Source: Mesobacterium_A sp034670065 (GTDB lineage Bacteria > Pseudomonadota > Alphaproteobacteria > Rhodobacterales > Rhodobacteraceae). From it: DNA of 64,000 bases. The stretch lies in assembly GCA_034670065.1 (NCBI GenBank), contig JAXMOG010000004.1, positions 62,001-126,000 on the forward strand, read 5' to 3'. A program made the translations under genes and the position numbers. The first letter of the stretch is position 1; each line of letters begins with the position of its first letter. Of this stretch, positions 26,977 through 33,863 are shown piece after piece. Below the pieces are notes generated by a model. It searched no databases and was not told the DNA's origin. It saw only the letters and a program-made list of their open reading frames with translations.

Positions 26977-27462
26977 TTATTCAGCAGCGATGGACGGAAC
27001 GTCCTGCCCAGAGGCCACCATGATCGCCTTGACGATGTTGTGGTATCCGGTGCACCGGCAAATGTTGCCTTCCAGATGCTTGCGGATTTCCGCTTCGCTG
27101 GGCTTTGAATTGATGGCCAAAAGCGCCGTCGCAGCCATCACCATACCTGGGGTGCAGAAACCGCACTGCAGACCGTGATAATCCTGAAATGCCTGCTGAA
27201 CGGTGTTCAGCGTACCGTCTTCTGCGGCTTGGCTTTCGATTGTCGCGACCTCGGCGCCGTTTGCTTCGGCGGCAAACATTGTACACGCTTTGACCTGCGC
27301 ACCGTTCACATGAATGGTGCAGGCGCCACACTGGCTGGTGTCACAGCCGACATGTGTTCCTGTCAGGTTCAAATCTTCGCGCAGGAAATCGGTCATCAGG
27401 GTGTTCCCCTTGACCGACTTGGTGACGGATTTACCGTTCACCGTCATTGTGACTTCTACCAT
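26977..27462 (-). CDS. coxS: Molybdenum hydroxylase 2Fe-2S subunit (CoxS-like)
   Basis: Small iron-sulfur subunit of 161 residues. The plant-type ferredoxin cluster is C-x4-C-x2-C (GCDTSQCGACTIHVNG) with a further Cys at VKACTMF, and the second cluster is GLQCGFCTPGMVMAA plus GNICRCTGYHNIVKAI. It relays electrons from the molybdenum site to FAD. The start follows GGGAGGAGATCA. An 86-base gap separates it from coxL. The subunit is complete and normal. Confidence 0.94.
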   Translation of the reverse strand: MVEVTMTVNGKSVTKSVKGNTLMTDFLREDLNLTGTHVGCDTSQCGACTIHVNGAQVKACTMFAAEANGAEVATIESQAAEDGTLNTVQQAFQDYHGLQCGFCTPGMVMAATALLAINSKPSEAEIRKHLEGNICRCTGYHNIVKAIMVASGQDVPSIAAE

Positions 27463-27519
27463 TGATCTCCTCCCGTGGATCTCTTGCTTCCTTCATTGGC
27501 GTTTGCAAATTGGTTCACG

Positions 27520-28038
27520 TCAAGTGACCAAACGCTTAAGCCAACCTTTTTTCTTTTCGCCGCCCTCGCCATCGACGGCTTCATCCGCATCTGCAGGCCC
27601 TTCGATAACATCTTGAAAGTTTTGGAAAAACTGATCTGCCATTTTCTTCGCAAACCCATCGATGATGCGGCTGCCAAGCTGGGCCAACTTTCCCCCGACT
27701 TTGGCTTCGACATCATAATGCAGCATGGTGCTTTCAGGGCTTTCCTCTTCCAGACGGACCGTTGCGCCGCCCTTGGCAAATCCAGCAGCGCCACCCTTGC
27801 CCTCGCCGTTCAGAACAACTTTGCTCGGCGCATCCACGTCATCCAAAGAGACTTTGCCTTTGAACGTGGCTTTCACCGGGCCAACTTTCTGAACCACTGT
27901 GGCTTCAAACCCGTCTTCCGGGCTACCGGCCATTTCAGTGCACCCTGGCACACATTGTTTCAGAACCTCTGGGTCCAAAATCGCGGCCCACACAACATCC
28001 CGAGGGGCGTTGATTAGACGGGAATCGCTCATATGCAT
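27520..28038 (-). CDS. coxG: CoxG-like SRPBCC protein
   Basis: Protein of about 172 residues. The ATG at 28038 follows AAGGA; a TTG one codon earlier is possible. The SRPBCC fold is typical of CoxG: SRLINAPRDVVWAAILDPEVL, CVPGCTEMAG, and the central GGAAGFAKGGATVRLEEE. The C-terminus adds an acidic linker and a basic amphipathic tail (KKKGWLKRLVT). In Afipia carboxidovorans CoxG helps to anchor CO dehydrogenase to the membrane, so the tail may do this here. It lies 83 bases after the XoxJ-like gene with no visible terminator, which places the cox genes in the same transcription unit. Confidence 0.88.
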   Translation of the reverse strand: MHMSDSRLINAPRDVVWAAILDPEVLKQCVPGCTEMAGSPEDGFEATVVQKVGPVKATFKGKVSLDDVDAPSKVVLNGEGKGGAAGFAKGGATVRLEEESPESTMLHYDVEAKVGGKLAQLGSRIIDGFAKKMADQFFQNFQDVIEGPADADEAVDGEGGEKKKGWLKRLVT

Positions 28039-28121
28039 CAAATAGTTCCTTCTTCTTCGGCCACCCTAGCAGCAATCAACAGGCGGCATATTAGACCAAT
28101 GGTGTAGACACCGTGCCCAGA

Positions 28122-29018
28122 TCATCGCTTGGGCGGCAAGTGGGTTAACCCGTATGCGTTGTAAATTTCAGCGATTCGTCCATCCGCCAAGGCCGCAATA
28201 ATTGCGTCATCCACCGCATAAGACAAAGGACGATATGCGAAATGAACACCAACACCCAGATTCCATTCAGATTTTGCCAACCCGGCCAGCGGTGGGCGGT
28301 GGATACCAATCCCATCAGCCAGACCATATTCCAGTTGCGCCATGGGCCCCATGACCGCCATCACCTGATCATCCGCCAACGCAGTCATCGCTTGAGTTGT
28401 TGTCGGAAAACGCCGAACACCCTTGGATGTTTGGCCCCCGGCAAACGATGTCAGATAAAAATCCGAGATCGAGTCATTTTCCACACCAACGGTATCAAAC
28501 CGGAAATAGGCGGGAATGGGCTTTTCTTCGGGATAGCTGGGCACGTCATAAGCAATCGCAATCGCCTCTGACGCATATTGGCCTGTGAACGTCACCTGTT
28601 CAACGCGGCAGCGAAACACGCTGTCATAGGGCACCCGCATCATCACGTTGGACACTGCCCCACCGACAACCGGGCCTTTCCACACCGCGTTGCGCAGATC
28701 AGTTTCCAGATTTTCGCCAGCCGACAAGAAATCGAAACGAGCTTCGACCCCAAGATCGCTTGCGATCAATCGGGCGATATCAGTATCGACTCCGCGCGCT
28801 GTGTCGCCGTCTAGCCAGGAATATGGGGCGTAGTCGTCATACACCGCAAAAGTCATGAAGCCGCGATCTATGATCGCATCAAAGTCCTGGCCAACAATGT
28901 CACGCCCCGCATTCTGCGGTTTGGGTTGCGGCACGTAATCCGCGCAAGGATCGGCGGCAAAGGCGGGCGGCGCCAAAACCAGCGCCGCCACAAAGCTGAG
29001 TACGCCAACGCGCATCAT
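28122..29018 (-). CDS. Quinoprotein dehydrogenase-associated periplasmic binding protein (MoxJ/XoxJ-like)
   Basis: Exported protein of about 298 residues with a signal peptide ending APPAFAADP. The body is a solute-binding protein type 3 fold: GFMTFAVYDDYAPYSWLDG, RGVDTDIARLIASDLGVEA and AVMGPMAQLEYGLADG. MoxJ and XoxJ are such folds adapted to activate or load the PQQ dehydrogenase; lanthanide-dependent systems keep XoxJ. Adjacent to the PedF-type cytochrome with a two-base gap, so the two are co-translated. The start codon is ATG 29018 or 29015, or a TTG at 29024 overlapping the upstream stop. It is not an amino acid importer subunit as no permease is present. Confidence 0.83.
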   Translation of the reverse strand: MMRVGVLSFVAALVLAPPAFAADPCADYVPQPKPQNAGRDIVGQDFDAIIDRGFMTFAVYDDYAPYSWLDGDTARGVDTDIARLIASDLGVEARFDFLSAGENLETDLRNAVWKGPVVGGAVSNVMMRVPYDSVFRCRVEQVTFTGQYASEAIAIAYDVPSYPEEKPIPAYFRFDTVGVENDSISDFYLTSFAGGQTSKGVRRFPTTTQAMTALADDQVMAVMGPMAQLEYGLADGIGIHRPPLAGLAKSEWNLGVGVHFAYRPLSYAVDDAIIAALADGRIAEIYNAYGLTHLPPKR

Positions 29019-29020
29019 GA

Positions 29021-29707
29021 TCAATGCGCCGCTGACAGACCGATGGTCAAAACCTCGGCCGCATGCGCATACCCTGTCGGTGTGCCATCAATGACGCGGG
29101 CAGCGCGATAAGCGACACTGTCAGCGATCGGAGCACCGGAATAAGTTTCGATCTCAAGCGAATAGGCGTTCAACCTTTCGATCAGCGCATCCGCATCCGC
29201 ACCCGACGCATCATCGGCAAAGCCCAACAGCTGATCGCGCAGTGTTTTCAGATCACCTGCAACGGCTTCCATGCTGTCATCATCCGGGCGGGTTTCAATA
29301 TAAGTACGGATCGCCCAGGCAGCTTCTTGCCCCAACAGCTCACCAAAGGCGGGCATCTTGGTTGTGCCGTTTTGAGTATATCCCACACGGAAACGTTCGA
29401 TGAACCACTCATCGCCATACTCTTCGGCCTCAAGGAACCGCAAGTCAGGTGCCAACCCACCTGAAACAGCCCCCAGCCCGTGGCAGCGGGCGCAGTTTTG
29501 GTTGTAACCGGAATCGCCGATTTGAACGGCCTTGGCCCAAACGTCCTCACCCGCGGCTTCAGCGCGATAAGGGTTTTCAGACAGCCAGTCTTCGCTCATT
29601 TCGGGCAGACCGGCTGTGTCCACAGCCTGCGGGGCCACATCGCCATGTGCCAGCGCCATCGATCCGGTGGCCACAAAGATCAGAGTCGCGGTACGTAAAG
29701 AAATCAT
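29021..29707 (-). CDS. pedF: Cytochrome c, PedF/XoxG type
   Basis: Exported mono-haem cytochrome of 228 residues. After the signal peptide (ISLRTATLIFVATGSMALA) come HGDVAPQAVDTAGLPEM and ENPYR, characteristic of PedF cytochrome c550, and the haem site CARCH in NQNCARCHGLGAVSGGLAPDL. A Met ligand is available in TKMPAFGE. In Pseudomonas, PedF accepts electrons from the PQQ alcohol dehydrogenases PedE/PedH. The gene starts after GGGAGGAAACCAG and heads the minus-strand unit that continues into xoxJ and coxGSLM. It is divergent from the PQQ-system binding protein gene. Confidence 0.87.
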   Translation of the reverse strand: MISLRTATLIFVATGSMALAHGDVAPQAVDTAGLPEMSEDWLSENPYRAEAAGEDVWAKAVQIGDSGYNQNCARCHGLGAVSGGLAPDLRFLEAEEYGDEWFIERFRVGYTQNGTTKMPAFGELLGQEAAWAIRTYIETRPDDDSMEAVAGDLKTLRDQLLGFADDASGADADALIERLNAYSLEIETYSGAPIADSVAYRAARVIDGTPTGYAHAAEVLTIGLSAAH

Positions 29708-29783
29708 CTGGTTTCCTCCCTACTTTTGGGGTTTGTTTCCTTCCCTTGGTTCTACGGAGACATGCTGCAGCGCGGTATTGGAC

Positions 29784-29804
29784 TTTCGTGTCGCGGCCAC
29801 GAAA
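29784..29804. promoter_or_regulatory. Inverted repeat in the pedF divergent promoter region
   Basis: TTTCGTG (29784-29790) and CACGAAA (29798-29804) form a perfect 7-base inverted repeat with a 7-base G/C spacer. It lies in the 181-base gap between two divergent alcohol-oxidation genes, the place expected for a shared activator site. The binding protein is unknown; the LuxR-type response regulator at 35.9 kb is one candidate. Confidence 0.4.
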
Positions 29805-29888
29805 AGCTTTGGGGCCAGTCAGGACAATAGTCGTATTTCCGCCCTTCCGTGCGCTCTCTACTCTGCCGGAAGGGAGGACTTGAACGAC

Positions 29889-31070
29889 ATGCTTCGATCC
29901 GCAATTTGCGCTTTCTTTGCCCTGACGGGCAGTTTGGCTGTGCCATCTGTTGGTTCTGCCGACGGGCTTGCTGTTTCTGTCCATTACTTGCGCCAGTTCG
30001 TGCCCCCTCCGCCCACGCTGTCCAACCTTGATCCAGTTCCTGAAGATCTGGGCGTGGCGGGCGGCCAGCTGGCAAAGTCCGATAACCTGACGACCGGGCA
30101 ATTCTTGGGGCAAGACTGGAACGTCGCGTTTACGACAGTTCCCGATGGGGGGGATTTCGTGGCCGCTGCAAGGGCCGCATTGGCAGAGACCGATTTGGTT
30201 ATCGTCGATGCCCCGGCCAACCAACTGCTGCAATTGGCAGACCTGCCCGAAGCACGCGAGGCTCTGATTTTGAACGCAGGCAGTGATACCCCTGCCCTGC
30301 GCGCCAAAGACTGTCGCGCCAATGTTCTGCATACCGCTGTTTCCCTGCCGATGCGGTCTGATGCCCTGATGCAGTTTCTGACCAAGAAACGCTGGACCAA
30401 GATCGCCATGATCGAAGGCCAACAACCAAATGACATGGCCTTGGCAAATGCAATCGATACCTCCGCGCGCAAATTTGGTTTGAAGATCAAATGGCGCAAG
30501 ACCTGGTCATTTGACGCAGATATGCGGCGCAACGCGGCAGATGAAGTTCCGCTGTTTACCCAAGACATGGCCAAGGCCGATGTGATCTTGGTGGCCGATG
30601 CCGCCAATGATTTTGCCCGCTACATCCCATACAATACCTGGGCACCACAGCCTGTCATTGGATCCGACGGGTTAATCGCATCTGCTTGGGCGCCAGTTGT
30701 TGAACAATGGGGCGCTGCCCAGTTGCAATCGCGCTTCAAGGACTCCGCAGACCGTGCCATGCGCCCCAAAGACTACGCCGCTTGGGCCGCTTTGCGCACA
30801 ATTGGAGAAGCGGTAACGCGCACAGGGGCGGCAGATGCCAAAACGCTGCGCCGTTATATCCTGTCAGATGACTTTGAATTGGCGGGATTTTTGGGGCGTC
30901 CCCTGACCTTTCGCCAGTGGAACGGCCAGATGCGCCAACCCATCCCCCTGACCCATGCCAGCGCCATGGTGGCACGTGCCCCGCTTGAAGGCTTTCTGCA
31001 TCCAAGAACGGAACTGGACACGCTTGGCCTTGATGCGCCCGAAAGCGGATGCACCGCGTTCGAAGGATAA
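29889..31070 (+). CDS. ABC-type periplasmic binding protein of PQQ alcohol dehydrogenase systems
   Basis: Exported protein of about 393 residues. The ATG at 29889 after GGGAGGACTTGAACGAC is chosen over an earlier open start because it begins a signal peptide (LRSAICAFFALTGSLAVPS). The fold resembles Leu/Ile/Val-type receptors: KKRWTKIAMIEGQQPNDMALA and ADVILVADAANDFARYIPYN, then AAWAALRTIGEAVTRTG. Proteins of this kind recur beside quinoprotein alcohol dehydrogenases with dedicated ABC ATPase and permease genes, which are not in this window. Ligand unknown. It is followed by the beta-propeller gene in the same direction. Confidence 0.78.
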   Translation: MLRSAICAFFALTGSLAVPSVGSADGLAVSVHYLRQFVPPPPTLSNLDPVPEDLGVAGGQLAKSDNLTTGQFLGQDWNVAFTTVPDGGDFVAAARAALAETDLVIVDAPANQLLQLADLPEAREALILNAGSDTPALRAKDCRANVLHTAVSLPMRSDALMQFLTKKRWTKIAMIEGQQPNDMALANAIDTSARKFGLKIKWRKTWSFDADMRRNAADEVPLFTQDMAKADVILVADAANDFARYIPYNTWAPQPVIGSDGLIASAWAPVVEQWGAAQLQSRFKDSADRAMRPKDYAAWAALRTIGEAVTRTGAADAKTLRRYILSDDFELAGFLGRPLTFRQWNGQMRQPIPLTHASAMVARAPLEGFLHPRTELDTLGLDAPESGCTAFEG

Positions 31071-31174
31071 GCCCAGATGCCAAACAACACTCTGTCAGAC
31101 CGACAGAACCCTTTTACCCTTCGGCAGGCAAACCCCGCCCCGATCACGTGCCTGCCCCCCAAGGAGAGCCGCCT

Positions 31175-32140
31175 ATGAAACGCCTGCTGATGACAACAAC
31201 CGCTGCATTGCTGGCCAGCCACGCGATGGCAGATGAAATCTGGGTCACCAACGAAAAGGACGACACGGTCAGTGTGATTGATGTCGACTCCTTAGAGGTC
31301 ACACACACATATCCCACCGGTGAACGCCCGCGCGGTATCACGTTCAGCCATGATTTTACCCGCGCCTATATCTGCGCCTCCGACAGTGACGCGGTTCAAG
31401 TGATGGACCCCACAACCGGGAAAATCCTGTATGACTTGCCATCTGGCGAAGACCCGGAACAGTTTGTACTGCACCCAAATGATCGGCATTTGTATATCGC
31501 CAACGAAGACGATGCGATCACCACAGTCGTTGATGTGGAAACCCGGCAGGTTATTGCGCAGATCAATGTCGGGATTGAACCCGAAGGCATGGCCGTTTCA
31601 CCGGACGGCAAGATCGCGATCACCACGTCAGAAACTACGAACATGGCGCATTGGATCGACACCGATAGTCGGGAATTGTTTGCCAATACATTGGTCGACA
31701 GCCGCCCGCGCCACGCTGAATTCGTCAAAGACGGAACCGAGCTGTGGGTCAGCTCAGAAATCGGCGGGTCAATCACAGTGTTTGATGTGGCGACACAGGC
31801 CGAAAAAGCCAAGATCGTATTCGAGCTGCCCAATATCCACCCGGACCGCGTACAGCCCGTAGGGTTCGAAATGACAAACGGCGATACCCATGCCTTTGTC
31901 GCCTTGGGACCGGCCAACCATCTGGCCGCTGTGAATGCTGAAACCTACGAGGTTGAGGAATACATTCTGGTTGGGCGTCGCGTCTGGCATATGGCGTTCA
32001 ATGCAGACCGGTCAAAACTGTTCACCACAAACGGCGTATCTGGCGATGTGACAGTGGTGGATGTGGACAGCCGCAAGGCCCTGAAATCCATCAAAGTTGG
32101 CCGTTTTCCCTGGGGCGCTGCCTTCCGGCCGACACCATAG
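31175..32140 (+). CDS. PQQ-dependent catabolism-associated YVTN beta-propeller protein
   Basis: Exported protein of about 321 residues. ATG 31175 follows AAGGAGAG and starts the signal peptide (KRLLMTTTAALLASHAMA). It consists of seven or so 40-residue YVTN repeats, for instance EIWVTNEKDDTVSVIDVDS, RPRGITFSHDFTRAYICASD, DRHLYIANEDDAITTVVDVE and SKLFTTNGVSGDVTVVDVDS. Proteins of this type occur beside PQQ alcohol dehydrogenases and are thought to be periplasmic; a biochemical role is not established. It lies 104 bases downstream of the binding-protein gene, probably in the same transcript. Confidence 0.85.
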   Translation: MKRLLMTTTAALLASHAMADEIWVTNEKDDTVSVIDVDSLEVTHTYPTGERPRGITFSHDFTRAYICASDSDAVQVMDPTTGKILYDLPSGEDPEQFVLHPNDRHLYIANEDDAITTVVDVETRQVIAQINVGIEPEGMAVSPDGKIAITTSETTNMAHWIDTDSRELFANTLVDSRPRHAEFVKDGTELWVSSEIGGSITVFDVATQAEKAKIVFELPNIHPDRVQPVGFEMTNGDTHAFVALGPANHLAAVNAETYEVEEYILVGRRVWHMAFNADRSKLFTTNGVSGDVTVVDVDSRKALKSIKVGRFPWGAAFRPTP

Positions 32141-32373
32141 GGAAGTAGGACTGGCTGCGGCTGGTCTCACGGTTTCACTGCCACAAACTGCACTGTCATG
32201 CGCGATGGCGTTGCGGATCATCGCGATTGTCACGCTGGCCTAAGCCCTAGCGCATTTCCCATCGTTTGCCGCCTGCGCAAGCGGCCCAATTTGTTGCATT
32301 GCCGTGGTATGGCCGGACCAAGAATAAATTCCCTCCGTTTACGACCAAAGGACAGTGCACACCGCCGCGCCCG

Positions 32374-32387
32374 TTGATTTGGATCAA
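32374..32387. promoter_or_regulatory. Perfect FNR/FnrL-type box upstream of the cytochrome c gene
   Basis: TTGATTTGGATCAA matches the FNR consensus TTGAT-N4-ATCAA at every defined base and is centred about 63 bases before the cytochrome start codon. It sits in a longer G/C-rich dyad (about 32366-32398), so the RNA could also fold. This suggests control by an FNR/CRP-family regulator under low oxygen or nitric oxide. The rest of the 303-base gap 32141-32443 shows only a weak short open frame that ends at 32243, which I do not call. Confidence 0.7.
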
Positions 32388-32443
32388 CTCGGGCCGCGGG
32401 GATCGTCCTTAGTTTTAAGGAAACATAAAACGGAGACTTAAAC

Positions 32444-32851
32444 ATGTTACGTTCTCTTGCCTTGGTTTCTTTGATCTTCACAGCCGCGCCCGCTGTCGCC
32501 CAAGAAATATTCGAACAAGTCAAAATCGACGCTGGTCAGGCCCTGTTCGAAGCAGAGTGTCAGCGGTGCCACGGCACAGATGCAGATCGCGCCACCTATG
32601 GCCCACCGTTGAACAACGTTCTGAATCGCGCCGCTGGCAGTGTCGCAGACTATGACTATTCGATTGCGATGGAGGCTTCAGGTATTGTTTGGACAAAGTC
32701 CGCACTACGCGCTTGGATGGAAGACAATGATGGCTTTATGCCGGGCACAAAGATGCGGCACGTCGGTATCGAAGACCGGTCTGTTCAGGATCTGATCTTG
32801 GCCTATCTTGTCTCTCAGACAACCCAGGACAACACCGCAATCTCCAAATAA
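32444..32851 (+). CDS. Small class I cytochrome c
   Basis: Exported mono-haem cytochrome of 135 residues. The signal peptide (LRSLALVSLIFTAAPAVA) follows an ATG preceded by CGGAG. Haem site CQRCH is in FEAECQRCHGTDADRATYGP, and Met ligand candidates lie in GFMPGTKM (KM near residue 100), the arrangement of mitochondrial-like and cytochrome c2-like proteins. It is likely an electron carrier between the PQQ dehydrogenase system and a terminal oxidase or photosynthetic/denitrification partner. A perfect FNR box upstream suggests induction at low oxygen. Confidence 0.88.
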   Translation: MLRSLALVSLIFTAAPAVAQEIFEQVKIDAGQALFEAECQRCHGTDADRATYGPPLNNVLNRAAGSVADYDYSIAMEASGIVWTKSALRAWMEDNDGFMPGTKMRHVGIEDRSVQDLILAYLVSQTTQDNTAISK

Positions 32852-33120
32852 GCGGGATCGCCGAGGCCGGGCCAATCGCCCGGCTTCAAACGACCCGTTC
32901 TAGTGATTGTGTGCAACGCTGCGGCCCAAATTAGTGGTGCCATCCAGTACCTTGGTATTGCGCAAAACCCGTGCGTTTCAACCAATGCACCAAGCTTAAC
33001 AGTGATCGGCTGTATGAGCGCAGCCAAAGCGTCGCAAGATCAGCGCGCACGCGGCGGTGTGAGAACCAAACTGCGGGCAATTTTGCCATTCAGTCAGCTC
33101 TGATTCCCCAGCCTGTGCCC

Positions 33121-33669
33121 TTACTCAACAGCCTCGATCACCAGCGTTGGCAGCCAATGGCGGCCCTCTTCTCCGGGCTCCAAATCCGCCTGTTTGACCG
33201 GCCGTAATTGCCCGGCTTCTGGCGGCACGGATAGTTCGTTCATGTCGATCTCGTGCAACTGGCCAACCGCCCCATTCCCGCTGGGTTCCAGAACATAGTA
33301 AACCCCGTTCCACAGATCGATCCCGTAGCTGCCTGCGTCTTTCCACAAAAACAAAAAGTCATATTCCAGGTCGACCAGATCGTTTGAGATATTTCTTTTT
33401 ATTTCATATGGATATGGCACGTGGCACCATAGTTTCTGATCCCCGTCCAGGCATCGAAACGGGCGCATCGACAGGAAGTAATCTGAAAAACCCGCCTGCG
33501 CCATCGTCACCGAATACCCGCCATCATCCGCAACCAGAACCGTTGCCAAACGCTGCCGCGCGCCGGTGTCCTCCTGCAGCCAAACGGCGTAGTCGCCAGC
33601 GGACAGACCACCGCCAAACACCACGGTTGGGGCCCAGGCCAGCACCACAGACATGCATCTAAAATCCAC
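33121..33669 (-). CDS. Secreted protein of unknown function
   Basis: 182-residue protein with a GTG start at 33669 after GGGAGGG; an in-frame ATG lies five codons later. The short hydrophobic N-terminus (CMSVVLAWAPTVVFGGG) may be a signal peptide. The body is a single domain rich in aromatic residues with two Cys (FRCLDGDQKLWCHVPYPYEI) that could form a disulfide, then DLEYDFLFLWKDAGSYGIDLWNGVYYVLE. I do not recognise the family. It is divergent from the PQQ dehydrogenase gene, with about 195 bases between, and could be part of the same periplasmic system. Confidence 0.65.
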   Translation of the reverse strand: MDFRCMSVVLAWAPTVVFGGGLSAGDYAVWLQEDTGARQRLATVLVADDGGYSVTMAQAGFSDYFLSMRPFRCLDGDQKLWCHVPYPYEIKRNISNDLVDLEYDFLFLWKDAGSYGIDLWNGVYYVLEPSGNGAVGQLHEIDMNELSVPPEAGQLRPVKQADLEPGEEGRHWLPTLVIEAVE

Positions 33670-33746
33670 CTTTTTGACCCTCCCGATTGATCACATTGAT
33701 CCGTCCAACCTGCCCGAATCAATGTCCCGTCTGTCAAGTGTCCTAG

Positions 33747-33758
33747 GGTCGTACGACC
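33747..33758. promoter_or_regulatory. Palindrome in the promoter region of the PQQ dehydrogenase gene
   Basis: GGTCGTACGACC is a perfect 12-base palindrome lying about 105 bases before the dehydrogenase start and 78 bases from the divergent gene's start. The position fits an activator site, and a LuxR-type response regulator gene stands just downstream of the dehydrogenase. No second identical copy was found, so the assignment is tentative. Confidence 0.4.
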
Positions 33759-33863
33759 TAAGCCGCCTTACGCGCTGCACATCGGTTTCTATAAACCTGA
33801 GCCAGAAGCCGGCTCACACATTCAGTGTGCGCCTAATCGGGGATCTTTCATGGGAGGATGGAA

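Noticed and set aside
32141..32243. Short open frame after the beta-propeller gene
   Set aside because: It has no start codon with a ribosome-binding site and no recognisable sequence.
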